DNA of 54,184 bases from Methylobacterium sp. E-065 (GCF_022829605.1 NZ_JAKSYD010000129.1:1-54184), one strand, 5' to 3'. Counted from the stretch's first letter, positions 7,331 through 19,168 are shown. Notes: generated by a model not told the origin, from the letters alone. Numbers and translations: made by a program.

Positions 7331-9622
7331 TCAGGCGGCGATCGCGATCGCAGCCTCGACCCGCAGCGCGCCGACGACAGCGCCGTCGGCCGAGCGACGG
7401 ACCTCGACGGTGTAGGCGGCCTCGGGCGTGAGCGGCCGGGGCAGCGCGAGATCGAAGGCGTGGCAGCCGTTGCCGATGCCGGCGGCCTCCAGATCGGCCC
7501 GGTAGACTTCGGCGCAGGCCAGCGCCACCACGGTGCCATCGACCACCACGTCGAGGCAGACCGGCCCGTCCGGATGCGCGAGGTCCAGCGCCCAGCCCGT
7601 GACACGCATGCCATCGCACAGGTCGAGGTGGCCCAGCAGTTCGCCGAACACGCGCATGGGCGCGACCGGGAGGCCAGCGCGGATCGCGAGGCGGCGGCGC
7701 ACCGCCTCCAGGGCGTACCCGCTCGTCACGCGCTCGGCACAGTAAACCGCCGCGACCGGCCACGTCGGCTGGTGCGGATACAGGGTGCGGTAGCTGGCGG
7801 CGTTATGAAAGATCGCCCGACCGCCATCGTCGACGAAGCTCTCGGCCGGGGCCCCCTCGGCGAGCAGGACGTCGTGGCTCTCGAGTTCGATGTGCCAGTA
7901 GGTGACGCTCTCGACGGTGTCCGCCTTGACGATGGTGGAACCGTTGACGAGGTGCTCGGCCGGGATCAGCACGCCATCGAGGGAGAGCGCGTGGTCGGGG
8001 GAGACCCACAGATCACGGGAGGGGATGCCGTCGGCGAGCGCCCCAGCCTTAACGCATACCGGCAGGATTGCGGGGTTGGTGTTCGCGAAGCGGCCGATGT
8101 AGCTGCGGGTGCCGATCCAGCGGATGGGGCGGAGCGCGCCGGCGGCGGTCACGACCCGATCACCGATCGCGAGGTTCTCGACGGCGACCTCGCCGTGATC
8201 GGTGAGGATCCGCGTGCCGGTACAATAGCACGGCGCGTTACTGGCCGGCGGGTTAGGCGCCGCAGCCCGGATGATGGTGTTGCCTTGGCCATCCGACGTC
8301 GCCGAGAAGTTGGTCGCACGCGGGGCGGACAGCACGAAGTTCTCGCTCACCTGACCGCCGCCAACCCGGGTGCCGGTGACGGTGATCGAGGTGCTGGCAC
8401 TGTTGTAGCTGACGCTGGAGTTGCTTAGCCCGGTCAGTGCGAGTTCGTTGCCGGAGCCGAAGTTGGCGATCGTGTTGGAGAAGGTGGTGTTGTTAGCCGG
8501 CTGAGCGGCAACATCGAGCCCGAGTCGCGCGGTGGCGTTGCCCGACATGCTGGCGAAAGTGATCGGCCCCGTGCCGGCCGAGGTCGCTCCACCGAGCTGT
8601 AACGTGCTGGATGTGGCGCTCCCGGCCGCGCCGATCGTCGTGCCGCCCGAGTAGGTGTTGGCCCCGGTCAGCGTCAGGGTGTTGGCGCTGTTCTGAATGA
8701 CACCGCCGGCCCCGGTGATCGTATTGGCCAGCGTCGAGCCACCGGCGGCCGCGTTGATCTGCAGCGTGCCGGTCTGGATCGCGACGTTGCCATTGATCGC
8801 GCCACCGAGATTGAGCGTGTTCGCGCCCGACGTGAACGTCGCGGCGTTGCCCATGGTCGAGCCAGTGCCGCCGGCCAGCGTACCATTGGCGTTCACCGAG
8901 ATGGTCGAGTTCGAGGCAACTACGCCAGCCCCGCCCGCACCTTGGGTGCCAGCAATGCCGCTCAGACCGCCGCTGCCTCCGGCCCCGCCGGCGCCGCCTG
9001 TGACCGTCGCTCCGTTGACGATCGTGAAGGTGGAGTTGTCGCCGTAATAGAGAGCTGCGCCGCCATCGCCGCCGTTGCCGCCGGACGAACCTGCGGCACC
9101 GCCAGCCGCACCACCAGCTCCACCAGCCCCACCAGTAATGATCGTTCCGTTAGTGGTATTGTTGGAGCTTCCGGCTGCAAATCTAGCTAGGGAGCCGCCA
9201 CCACCACCGCCGCCGCCGCTACCAGTACCATCACCAGCGCCACCACTTCCGCCGATGCCGACAATATTAGAGTAGTTGGTGGAGGGGAGTGTGCCGGCAC
9301 CATTGTAATTAAATAAAGCAGACGGAGCACCACCGCCGCCGCCGCCGCCGCCGTTCGTTCCAGCTGTTGCAGATGTACCTTGAGCGCCGTTGACTGCGGT
9401 GTTGACCTGCTGTTGTGACGTAGTTGCTGCGCCTCCAGCCGCGCCGCCATCACCTGAGCCACCGGCGCCACCCGCAGCTCCGCTTCCACCGCCGCCGCCA
9501 CCGGCGCCTGGCTGGGTACCCGAACCACCGGTTCCACCCGTTCCAGTTTGCGTCGGATCGTCTTGACCGGGCGTACCGCCGCCAGTGCCACCTGCGCCGT
9601 TTCCGCCCTGACCACCTGCCAT
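7331..9622 (-). CDS. Gly-rich Hint-domain surface or secreted protein
   Basis: This 763-residue protein has four regions. Residues 1 to about 210 are extremely rich in Gly, Ala, Thr and Asn. Residues about 250-450 are Asn/Thr/Gly-rich and include an autotransporter-type passenger repeat (NTLTLTGANTYSGGTTIG). From about 465 comes a Hint_2-like domain beginning CYCTGTRILTDHGEVAVENL and GDRVVT. The last ~105 residues form a domain homologous to the N-terminus of the adjacent glycosyltransferase. No Sec signal peptide is visible, so type I-like secretion is one possibility. Hint domains can self-cleave or anchor proteins; the activity here is not proven. AGGG lies 8 bases before the ATG. Confidence 0.85.
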   Translation of the reverse strand: MAGGQGGNGAGGTGGGTPGQDDPTQTGTGGTGGSGTQPGAGGGGGGSGAAGGAGGSGDGGAAGGAATTSQQQVNTAVNGAQGTSATAGTNGGGGGGGGAPSALFNYNGAGTLPSTNYSNIVGIGGSGGAGDGTGSGGGGGGGGSLARFAAGSSNNTTNGTIITGGAGGAGGAAGGAAGSSGGNGGDGGAALYYGDNSTFTIVNGATVTGGAGGAGGSGGLSGIAGTQGAGGAGVVASNSTISVNANGTLAGGTGSTMGNAATFTSGANTLNLGGAINGNVAIQTGTLQINAAAGGSTLANTITGAGGVIQNSANTLTLTGANTYSGGTTIGAAGSATSSTLQLGGATSAGTGPITFASMSGNATARLGLDVAAQPANNTTFSNTIANFGSGNELALTGLSNSSVSYNSASTSITVTGTRVGGGQVSENFVLSAPRATNFSATSDGQGNTIIRAAAPNPPASNAPCYCTGTRILTDHGEVAVENLAIGDRVVTAAGALRPIRWIGTRSYIGRFANTNPAILPVCVKAGALADGIPSRDLWVSPDHALSLDGVLIPAEHLVNGSTIVKADTVESVTYWHIELESHDVLLAEGAPAESFVDDGGRAIFHNAASYRTLYPHQPTWPVAAVYCAERVTSGYALEAVRRRLAIRAGLPVAPMRVFGELLGHLDLCDGMRVTGWALDLAHPDGPVCLDVVVDGTVVALACAEVYRADLEAAGIGNGCHAFDLALPRPLTPEAAYTVEVRRSADGAVVGALRVEAAIAIAA

Positions 9623-10367
9623 CGTTGCGTCCCTCGTCGCCCTACATGGACCCGTCAGCTGCGATCTCGCGCGTGCGGGTACTTGTTTTCAGCGTGATGT
9701 CCTTAAGCTCGTCGAGTCGAGGGCGTAAGCGATCGCAACGCAGTCGCCGGCCATGATAGACCGCCGTTTATTGCCGGCTGTGTTCTCTAAGTTACAGCGC
9801 ACACTGACATCAAATTTGCCAATTCAGTCACAGGAACAGCCGTAAATAGGCACAGAGAGCCAACCCTCTGATCGCCGGGAACCGCGCAGTCGCACGCGCG
9901 GCGTCAGGCGCGCGCCAGCGGGTCGAAGGGTGCCACGTCGGCGACCGTGAGTCGTTCCCCCGCCCGCGCCAGGGCAGGGGCTGCCCTGGGGCATCGGCTC
10001 GCCCGCCACCTCCAACAACGGAGAGGCGCCTGCTTCTTTTTGGTCGTTGATCCGCGTGTAGACGATCCGTGAGCCGGCGGCGTTCCCCCGCGTGGCTTGA
10101 GCGCTCTCCGCCGACGCGGGCACTGGTTCAGTGCAGAAGAGCGCGTCAAAACAGAAATTTGGAGCCGGCTCGGCATAACCGATGCCCTCCTGAGCGGAGC
10201 TCCCATCGCTGCGGCGCAGAACAGCGATGATGCGGTCCGCCGCATCATGGGCAAGTTGGTGACGCTCGCTTATTGCATTCGATGCTCGAAAGCTGACCGG
10301 CAAAACGCTACTCCAAGCGGCCATTCCAACGATCAGACCGCGTGCGTCTTGAACGTCCGGCAGCCCC
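9623..10367. other. Gene-poor interval upstream of the Hint gene
   Basis: About 745 bases separate the Hint gene start from the gpsA stop, with no gene I can support. Several overlapping open frames exist on both strands around 9824-10330, but none shows a recognisable domain, a good ribosome-binding site or a consistent coding pattern. One minus-strand frame ends with a plausible-looking tail, ERLTVADVAPFDPLARA, at about 9904-9955, so a decayed gene is possible. The part nearest 9623-9850 is AT-richer and should hold the promoter of the Hint/glycosyltransferase operon. Confidence 0.45.
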
Positions 10368-11360
10368 CTAATCCATCTCCCCCCGCAGCGGCCGCGCCAG
10401 CAGCCCCGCCACCACGTCGTCGACCCCGGCCGAGCCCGCCACGATCGCCGCGACCGCCTGCGCCACCGGCATCTCGACGCCCTGGGCGGCTGCGAGGCCC
10501 GCCAAGGCCGCCGCCGTGAAGGCGCCCTCGGCGAGCTTGCCGCCCGCGGCCTCGTCCGGACCCGCCCCGGCGCCGAGCCGCTGCCCGAAGGCGAAGTTGC
10601 GCGATTGCGGCGAGGAGGCGGTCAGCACCAGATCGCCGAGCCCCGAGAGGCCCATCAGCGTCTCGGGCCGGCCGCCGAAGGCCCGGGCGAAGCGCATCAG
10701 CTCGGCGAAGGCCCGGGCGATCAGCGCCGCCCGGGCGCTCTCGCCGAGGCCGCGCCCGGCCACGATTCCGCACGCGATGGCCAGCACGTTCTTGCCGGCC
10801 CCGCCGATCTCGACGCCGCGCACGTCGTCGGTGTGGTAGAGCCGCAGGCTTGGTCCCGAGAGCAGCGCCGACAGGGACGCGGCACGGCCGGGATCGGCCG
10901 CCGCCAGGGTCACGGCGGTAGGCAGGCCGCGGGCGACATCGGCCGCGAAGCTCGGGCCCGACAGGACCGCGACGGGCGTGTCCGGCGGCAGTACCTGCTC
11001 GGCCACGGCGCTCATGAAGCTGTCGCTGCCGCGCTCGATCCCCTTGGCGCAGAGGATGACTGGCCCGGCCGAGGCCAGCGGCGCGCGCAGGGATTCCAGC
11101 ACGCCGCGCACGGTCTGGGCCGGCACCACCAGCAGGGTCGCTTGGGCGCCGGCGAGTTTTTCGGACTGCGCCGTCGCGCGGATGCGCGGATGGAGCGGGA
11201 CGCCCGGCAGGTAGCGCGGATTCTCCCGCTCGGCCTGGAGCCTGGTGGCAGCCTCCGGGTCGCGCAGCCAGAGCGTGACGGGATGCCCGGCCGCCGCCGC
11301 GGCGTTAGCGAGCGCCGTGCCCCAGGCTCCCCCGCCGACGACGTTGATCGACATGCTCAT
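10368..11360 (-). CDS. gpsA: Glycerol-3-phosphate dehydrogenase [NAD(P)+]
   Basis: This 330-residue cytoplasmic enzyme makes sn-glycerol 3-phosphate from dihydroxyacetone phosphate for phospholipid synthesis. The N-terminal Rossmann motif is GGGAWGTALANAAA, and the substrate and catalytic region reads GAGKNVLAIACGIVAGRGLGESARAALI with the conserved Lys; GLSGLGDLVLT follows, as in GpsA proteins. The start ATG at 11358-11360 overlaps the TGA stop of the upstream acetyltransferase (ATGA), so translation is coupled. A second ATG two codons in is possible. It is the last gene of the tsaD-acetyltransferase-gpsA set. Confidence 0.96.
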   Translation of the reverse strand: MSMSINVVGGGAWGTALANAAAAAGHPVTLWLRDPEAATRLQAERENPRYLPGVPLHPRIRATAQSEKLAGAQATLLVVPAQTVRGVLESLRAPLASAGPVILCAKGIERGSDSFMSAVAEQVLPPDTPVAVLSGPSFAADVARGLPTAVTLAAADPGRAASLSALLSGPSLRLYHTDDVRGVEIGGAGKNVLAIACGIVAGRGLGESARAALIARAFAELMRFARAFGGRPETLMGLSGLGDLVLTASSPQSRNFAFGQRLGAGAGPDEAAGGKLAEGAFTAAALAGLAAAQGVEMPVAQAVAAIVAGSAGVDDVVAGLLARPLRGEMD

Positions 11361-12208
11361 GCCGGGACCTCCGCGAGTTCGAGCCGATACAGCCGATGGA
11401 CGCGCGAAGGCCCGTCCGATACCGCCGGATGCGGGAAGGTTCCGGCCGGGACCATGCCGAGGCGCTCCATCACGGCCCGGGAGCGGTCGTTTCCAGCGGC
11501 CGTGTAGGCCACGACGGTGCGGATGCCGCAGCGCCCGGCGAGGTCGGCGAGGGTCAGCTGCGCGGCCCGGGTGGCGAGGCCGCGGCCCCAGGCATCCTGC
11601 GCAAGACGCCAGCCCAGTTCGATCGTCGCGCCGACCCGCTCGCCCCCTGGGAACGGCGTGGCCCGCATGATCCGGAAGGCGCCGACGAAGCCGAGGAACC
11701 GGCCGCCCTGCTCGACCGCCCAGGGTCCGAAGCCGTCGGCCACGAAGCGCCGGTCGCAGAAGCCCGCCTCGACGGCGCTCTCCGCTTCCGTCCGCGGCCG
11801 GGGGAAATAGGCCATCACCGCCGGGTCGGCGTTGAGCGCCGCGAAGGGTGCCGTGTCGTCCGGACGCCAGCGGCGCAGGATCAGGTCTCCGTCCCGGAGG
11901 GCGTCGGGGACCGCGGCACACGCGATCTTTCCGCGCCATGCCAGGGAGCGGCGGTTCAGGAGGGCGAGATCCGCGTGTCCGGCGAGCACGGCCTCACCCA
12001 GCGCGATCGCCATCTCGAGCTGATCGAGCGGCATGTTGGCATAGGCCGGCGGGCGGACATGGTCGCGCCAGGGGCCGCCGCAGGTGTTGTCGAGCAGGAT
12101 TCGCGCGAAGCAATGGTCGAGGCGCACCGGCCAGTCCGGCCGGGCGGCCTCGGGCAGGCGGCGTTCGACGAGTTCGCGCCAATGCGCGCGTCGCGCCGCC
12201 GCGCTCAT
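11357..12208 (-). CDS. GNAT acetyltransferase with extra N-terminal domain
   Basis: This 283-residue protein joins two parts. Residues about 105-280 are a RimJ-like GNAT acetyltransferase, with [16 protein letters not shown], the acetyl-CoA region [16 protein letters not shown] and [13 protein letters not shown]. Residues about 1-95 form an unrelated conserved-looking module ([35 protein letters not shown]). It overlaps tsaD at its start (ATGA) and gpsA at its stop, so all three genes are translationally coupled. The acetylated target is unknown. Placement between tsaD and gpsA suggests a housekeeping function, but that is inference. Confidence 0.9.
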   Translation of the reverse strand: MSAAARRAHWRELVERRLPEAARPDWPVRLDHCFARILLDNTCGGPWRDHVRPPAYANMPLDQLEMAIALGEAVLAGHADLALLNRRSLAWRGKIACAAVPDALRDGDLILRRWRPDDTAPFAALNADPAVMAYFPRPRTEAESAVEAGFCDRRFVADGFGPWAVEQGGRFLGFVGAFRIMRATPFPGGERVGATIELGWRLAQDAWGRGLATRAAQLTLADLAGRCGIRTVVAYTAAGNDRSRAVMERLGMVPAGTFPHPAVSDGPSRVHRLYRLELAEVPA

Positions 12209-13266
12209 CCGGCCGCCGCAGCGGCGGCCGGATCGGCCGAAAGCGGCCAGCGCGGCCGAGCCGGGGCGGTGAGGTCGTCCACCAGCCCGAGGCGCAGGCG
12301 CTCCAGACCGGCCCAGGCGATCATCGCGCCGTTGTCGCCGCAGAGGTGCAGGGGCGGGGCGACGAAGCTCAAGCCCGCCTCGCCGGCCAGCGCGGCGAGC
12401 GCCCGCCGGATCGCGCCGTTGGCCGCCACGCCCCCTGCCGCCACCAGGGCGGTGGGCCGTCCGGCCACGCCCGAGAAGGCGCGCAGGGCGACCCGAGCGC
12501 GATCCACCACGACGTCGACCACCGCGGCCTGGAAGCCGGCGCAGAGATCGGCGACGTCGCGCTCGGCGAGGGGGGCGATCTTTTCCGCCTCGATCCGCAG
12601 GGCGGTCTTGAGGCCCGAGAGGGAGAAATCGGCCTCGCGCCGGCCGAGCATCGGCCTGGGCAGGGCGAAGCGCTCGGGATCGCCGGCCTCGGCCATGCGC
12701 TCGACTTCGGGGCCGCCGGGATAGCCGAGGCCCAGCAGCTTGGCGGCCTTGTCGAAGGCCTCGCCGATGGCGTCGTCGATGGTGGAGCCGAGCCGGACGT
12801 AGTCGCCGACGCCGCGCACCGCCAGGAGTTGGGTGTGGCCGCCCGAGACCAGCAGCAGCAGGTACGGGAAGGCGATCCCGTCGGTCAGCCGGGCCGTGAG
12901 GGCGTGGGCCTCCAGGTGATTCACGGCGAGCAGCGGCTTGCGGGTCACGAGCGCCAGGGTCTTGGCGGTGACGAGTCCGACCAGCACGCCGCCGATCAGC
13001 CCCGGCCCGGCCGCCACCGCGATCCCGTCGAGCTCGGGCAAGCCGATCCCGGCTCTCTCAAGGGCGCGGGCGATCAGCCGGTCGAGCACCTCCACATGGG
13101 CGCGGGCGGCGATCTCGGGCACGACGCCGCCATAGGCCGCGTGCTCGGCGATCTGGCTTAGCACCTCGTCGGCGCGGATCTGCCCGACGCCATCCGCGTC
13201 GACCGAGACCAATGCGGCGGCGGTCTCGTCGCAGGTGGTCTCGATACCGAGCACCGTCTTCTGCAC
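12205..13266 (-). CDS. tsaD: tRNA N6-adenosine threonylcarbamoyltransferase TsaD
   Basis: This 353-residue protein transfers the threonylcarbamoyl group to A37 of tRNAs that read ANN codons, together with TsaB and TsaE. Signatures seen are [14 protein letters not shown] at the N-terminus, the metal-binding [19 protein letters not shown], and GVAANGAIR near the C-terminus. The length is typical. It is the first gene of a leftward three-gene operon, and its stop overlaps the start of the acetyltransferase gene. An ancient, essential gene, with no oddities seen. Confidence 0.97.
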   Translation of the reverse strand: MQKTVLGIETTCDETAAALVSVDADGVGQIRADEVLSQIAEHAAYGGVVPEIAARAHVEVLDRLIARALERAGIGLPELDGIAVAAGPGLIGGVLVGLVTAKTLALVTRKPLLAVNHLEAHALTARLTDGIAFPYLLLLVSGGHTQLLAVRGVGDYVRLGSTIDDAIGEAFDKAAKLLGLGYPGGPEVERMAEAGDPERFALPRPMLGRREADFSLSGLKTALRIEAEKIAPLAERDVADLCAGFQAAVVDVVVDRARVALRAFSGVAGRPTALVAAGGVAANGAIRRALAALAGEAGLSFVAPPLHLCGDNGAMIAWAGLERLRLGLVDDLTAPARPRWPLSADPAAAAAAG

Positions 13267-13361
13267 GCGTGGATCTCCTGGTTCGGGCGGCCTCGAAGCC
13301 GCCGGCAGTCTGGGCGCGAAGGCGAGGCCTGGTCTAAGCCATCCTCCCCATCCGCACCCGC

Positions 13362-13431
13362 GTCCTAGGGTACCGAAGCGCAGCGAAACCCTCTTCCGAG
13401 GCGGCTTCGCCGCACCTCAGGATCAGGGTCG
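13362..13431. repeat. Intergenic palindromic element, family 2 copy
   Basis: Upstream of tsaD, this stretch contains GTACCGAAGCGCAGCGAAAC, then CTCTTCCGAGG, GCGGCTTCGCCGC and ACCTCAGGATCAGGG. The outer ATCCTGAGGTGC block (complement strand) also occurs in the longer palindrome at 36707-36820. It looks like a worn member of a second intergenic repeat family, distinct from the CCAAAGGGC-type elements. Confidence 0.5.
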
Positions 13432-13489
13432 TGGCTAGGGGGCCATCGCCGACCCGTACCGATCGAGCTGGCGGGCGTATTCCGCCGCC

Positions 13490-13699
13490 TCAGTCGACCG
13501 CCACCATCACGTCGGAGGCCTTGATCACCGCATAGGCGGAACCGCCGGCGACGAGCTTGAGCGAATCGACCGCCGCGTTGGTGATCGAGGCCGTGACCAC
13601 TTGGCCGGGGCTGATCTCGATCTTCACGTGGGACGTGGTCGCACCCTTTTCGACCGAGACGACCGTGCCCTTGATGACGTTGCGCGCGCTGATCTTCAT
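13490..13699 (-). CDS. Molbindin, Mop/TOBE domain protein
   Basis: This 69-residue protein is a single TOBE/Mop domain. It starts MKISARNVIKGTVVSVEKGA and contains VKIEISPGQVVTASITN and AVIKASDVMVAVD, the typical layout of molybdate- or tungstate-binding molbindins that assemble into hexamers. It would store or buffer oxyanion in the cytoplasm. No molybdate transporter gene lies nearby, so it is a stand-alone gene. The short length is normal for the family. Confidence 0.93.
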   Translation of the reverse strand: MKISARNVIKGTVVSVEKGATTSHVKIEISPGQVVTASITNAAVDSLKLVAGGSAYAVIKASDVMVAVD

Positions 13700-13774
13700 G
13701 AGTCCGGATCCCCTGCCGCACCGGGCGGCTCTGGGCCGGTCTCCTACAGCAAGGTGGGCCCGCGCGCGACCGCC

Positions 13775-14161
13775 TCAGCGCGCCTCCGGGGACGGATCGC
13801 CCTCCGGCTCGTCCCCGGTATCGCCCTCGTCGTCGGCCTCTTGCTCGGCCTCCTCCTCGGGAATCGGCGCGGCGCCCCAGCCGACGAGCGCCGCGTTGAG
13901 GTCGTCGAGGACGAAGTGCCGGGCGCTGTCCCGGTCATACCCGTCGGCCAGGAGGTCATCGTAATCGGTGAAGACATGACGGGCATAGGTCACGAGGGCG
14001 AGCCGCGCCGCGGTCTCGGGCGCGGCCCGGCGCAGGCCCGGACTCGCCAGCGCCCGAGCCAGGACGGAATCGGCCTCGAAGTCCGGCAGGCGCGGGGCGA
14101 GCCGCGCCAGCGCCGCCGCCACCGCCTCGCGCCGATTACGGGGGGGCATTGCGTCGCTCAC
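13775..14161 (-). CDS. DUF2293 domain protein
   Basis: This 128-residue protein resembles the DUF2293 family, known from Rhizobiales, through the pattern YARHVFTDYDDLLADGYDRD followed by SARHFVLDDLNAAL. The last ~30 residues are a very acidic tail rich in Glu and Asp. The start is GTG at 14159-14161, with an ATG four codons downstream as an alternative. It follows the same strand as the molbindin 75 bases away, so co-transcription is possible. The function of the family is not known to me. Confidence 0.82.
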   Translation of the reverse strand: MSDAMPPRNRREAVAAALARLAPRLPDFEADSVLARALASPGLRRAAPETAARLALVTYARHVFTDYDDLLADGYDRDSARHFVLDDLNAALVGWGAAPIPEEEAEQEADDEGDTGDEPEGDPSPEAR

Positions 14162-14263
14162 CGGGCCCCCTCCGGCGGTGTGATTTCACGGCTCGGATCC
14201 GCTAAGATTGCATTCACAAGAGGCGGGACAGGGACACGAACCCCCGCCGGGGAGATCTGGTTC

Positions 14264-14578
14264 ATGGCAACGATCCGTCAGGCGGTGATCCTGGGCGTTC
14301 TGCTCGGGGCGAGTCCAGCGCTGGCCCAGGCCCCGGGTTCCGACCGGGGTGCCGGCGTCGCACCGGTCCCGGATTCGGCCCCCGGCGTCCGGCGCAGCCG
14401 GCAGCTCACCGCCACGGGCCAGACCAAGCCCCCTGGCGCCGGCCTGACGGCCACCGGAGGACCGCGCCCTGTGAACGAGGCCGAGATGATCAAGGCCCAG
14501 AAGGCTGCGGAGGCCCGCTCGAAGGCCTGGGACAGCAAGATGCACAACACGATGGGCTCGATCTGCCACGGGTGCTGA
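14264..14578 (+). CDS. Small secreted protein, unknown function
   Basis: This 104-residue protein has a clear Sec signal peptide (ATIRQAVILGVLLGASPALA, cleavage near residue 22) and a mature part that is Pro/Gly/Arg-rich, then helical near the C-terminus (EAEMIKAQKAAEARSKAWDS), ending in two cysteines, CHGC. It is expected in the periplasm. I start it at the ATG at 14264 because the signal peptide begins there and GGGGAG lies about 9 bases upstream; the frame is open further upstream without protein-like character. The terminal cysteines could bind metal or form a disulfide. Confidence 0.8.
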   Translation: MATIRQAVILGVLLGASPALAQAPGSDRGAGVAPVPDSAPGVRRSRQLTATGQTKPPGAGLTATGGPRPVNEAEMIKAQKAAEARSKAWDSKMHNTMGSICHGC

Positions 14579-14634
14579 GGTCCCGGGGTCCCGTCCCGCA
14601 AGCCATCGCTCAGGGACGCGGCAGCAGAAACGCG

Positions 14635-14662
14635 AAGGGGCCGCCCGATGGGCAGCCCCTCC
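14635..14662. terminator. Hairpin between convergent genes, probable terminator
   Basis: A GC-rich stem (AGGGGC paired with GCCCCT, with an inner GCCC/GGGC pairing) lies between the end of the small secreted protein gene and the end of rpsD. Its place between two convergent stops makes a bidirectional terminator likely, although no strong T-run follows. Confidence 0.55.
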
Positions 14663-14686
14663 GTCGAGACCGTCTCCGGTCGAATT

Positions 14687-15304
14687 TTAGCGGGAGTAGA
14701 ACTCGATGACGAGGTTCGGCTCCATCTGCACCGGGTAGGGCACCTCGGACAGGGTGGGGATGCGGGTGACGCGAGCGGTCATCTTGGCGTGATCGGCCTC
14801 GATGTAGTCCGGCACGTCGCGCTCGGGGAGCTGGGTCGCCACGATGACGATCTCGAGCTGACGGGACGACTCCTTGACCTCGATGAGGTCACCGGCCTTC
14901 ACCTGGTAGCTCGGGATGTTGACGCGCACGCCGTTGACCTTGACGTGGCCGTGGTTGACGAACTGGCGCGCGGCGAACGGGGTCGCGACGAACTTCGACC
15001 GGTAGACCACGGCATCGAGGCGGCGCTCGAGCAGGCCCACGAGGTTCTCGCCGGAATCGCCACGCTGGCGGATCGCCTCGGCGTAGTAGCGACGGAACTG
15101 CTTCTCGGTGATGTTGCCGTAATAGCCCTTGAGCTTCTGCTTGGCGCGCAGCTGCGTGCCGAAGTCGCTCATCTTGCCCTTACGGCGCTGGCCGTGCTGG
15201 CCGGGGCCGTACTCACGGCGGTTGACGGGGCTCTTCGGGCGGCCCCAGATGTTCTGGCCCATGCGGCGGTCGAGCTTGTGCTTCGCCTGAATCCGCTTTG
15301 ACAT
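14687..15304 (-). CDS. rpsD: 30S ribosomal protein S4
   Basis: This 205-residue protein is ribosomal protein S4, a primary 16S rRNA binder that nucleates small-subunit assembly. It has the expected length, the N-terminal segment [20 protein letters not shown], the GPGQHGQRR run and the S4 RNA-binding domain around residues 93-155 ([29 protein letters not shown]). It stands alone rather than in the alpha operon, as is usual in alphaproteobacteria. GAGAGGACG lies upstream of the ATG. Confidence 0.98.
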   Translation of the reverse strand: MSKRIQAKHKLDRRMGQNIWGRPKSPVNRREYGPGQHGQRRKGKMSDFGTQLRAKQKLKGYYGNITEKQFRRYYAEAIRQRGDSGENLVGLLERRLDAVVYRSKFVATPFAARQFVNHGHVKVNGVRVNIPSYQVKAGDLIEVKESSRQLEIVIVATQLPERDVPDYIEADHAKMTARVTRIPTLSEVPYPVQMEPNLVIEFYSR

Positions 15305-15378
15305 CTACTTCGCGTCCTCTCGTGACCGAGATTGAGGAACGCGCCCTCCTTTTCCCGGACAGGATGTCGGGGACGACA

Positions 15379-15440
15379 GGGCGGGAGTATCCCGCCCACG
15401 GGTGCGCGTGAAAACGCCAAGGGGCCCCGTGCGGAGCCCC
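15379..15440. promoter_or_regulatory. Two hairpins in the divergent rpsD/acetyltransferase spacer
   Basis: Two hairpins lie between divergent start codons: 15379-15397 (GGGCGGGA-GTA-TCCCGCCC, a perfect 8-base stem) and 15421-15440 (GGGGC...GCCCC with inner pairs). Terminators are not expected between divergent genes. They may be leader structures in rpsD mRNA (S4 is autoregulated in some bacteria) or the end of a small RNA. The function is not established. Confidence 0.4.
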
Positions 15441-15499
15441 ATCGACGGGCTGCGTCTTAGGGGACGGGGGCGCCGCGGTCAACCACAGGAGGTCGTTTG

Positions 15500-16012
15500 G
15501 TGGACGAGACGATTGCGATCCGGCGCGGGGAGCCGGCGGACGCGGAGGCGATCCGCGCGCTGGTCGAGGCAGCCTACACCAAGTGGATCCCGGTGATCGG
15601 GCGCCTGCCGACACCGATGCAGGCGGACTACGCCGAGGCCGTGCGGACCCACCGGTTCGATCTGCTGCGGGCCGGCGCGGACCTTGCCGCACTGATCGAG
15701 ACCCAAGCCGAGACCGACCACCTGCTGATCGTCAACGTGGCGGTGCATCCGGCCTTCCAGGGGCGGGGCCTCGGCACCCAGCTGCTCGGTCTCGCCGAGG
15801 GGATTGCCGGAGAGACGGGGCTGGCGCGGCTGCGCCTCTACACCAACAAGAAGTACGTTGCGAACCTGCGCCTCTACGGCGCGCTCGGCTACCGGGTGGA
15901 GCGGGAGGAGCCCTATGCCGGCCCGGGCCGGACCCGGGACGACGACATCACCGTGCACATGGTGAAGGTGCTGGGCGATGCCCCCTCTGGCGATCGTGCA
16001 AGTGCGCCCTGA
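15500..16012 (+). CDS. GNAT-family N-acetyltransferase
   Basis: This 170-residue single-domain protein has the GNAT acetyl-CoA fingerprint VHPAFQGRGLGTQLLGLAEG, preceded by the beta-4 strand HLLIVNVAV and followed by LRLYTNKKYVANLRLYGALG and GYRVEREEP. It transfers an acetyl group to an unknown small molecule or protein amine. I choose GTG at 15500 because AGGAGG at 15487-15492 is seven bases away; a TTG one codon earlier is too close. It faces away from rpsD and converges with pgm. Confidence 0.9.
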   Translation: MDETIAIRRGEPADAEAIRALVEAAYTKWIPVIGRLPTPMQADYAEAVRTHRFDLLRAGADLAALIETQAETDHLLIVNVAVHPAFQGRGLGTQLLGLAEGIAGETGLARLRLYTNKKYVANLRLYGALGYRVEREEPYAGPGRTRDDDITVHMVKVLGDAPSGDRASAP

Positions 16013-16084
16013 TGGACGATGCCGTCGTTCCGCGGCACCCATCGCCGGCCCGTCAGCGGGCTAGGCACGTCGGCAAAAAGTCCC

Positions 16085-16204
16085 GGTCTCAAAAGGTATT
16101 CGACCTTTTCCGGGTCCAGGGCAGAGCCCTGGTGCCGGGCTTCGCCCGATCTCGGGGGCTCCGCCCCCGAACCCCGCCAAAGGGCTCGCCCTTTGGAAAC
16201 CCCG
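16085..16204. repeat. Multi-hairpin intergenic repeat, fullest copy 3
   Basis: This is the best-preserved copy, between convergent gene ends. It strings together five hairpins: AAAAGGT/ACCTTTT, CCAGGGCAGAGCCCTGG, GGGCTTCGCCC, CGGGGGCTCCGCCCCCG and CCAAAGGGCTCGCCCTTTGG, bounded by GGTCTC and GGAAACC. The right end touches the pgm stop codon. Confidence 0.85.
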
Positions 16205-16206
16205 TT

Positions 16207-19168
<2,962 letters not shown>

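Noticed and set aside
8160..8250. Hint domain as part of an intein
   Set aside because: No split host protein flanks it; the Hint_2 type with C-terminal accessory domain fits a surface protein better.
9824..10330. Overlapping open frames on both strands upstream of the Hint operon
   Set aside because: No domain, poor starts and conflicting frames; a decayed gene is possible but cannot be shown.
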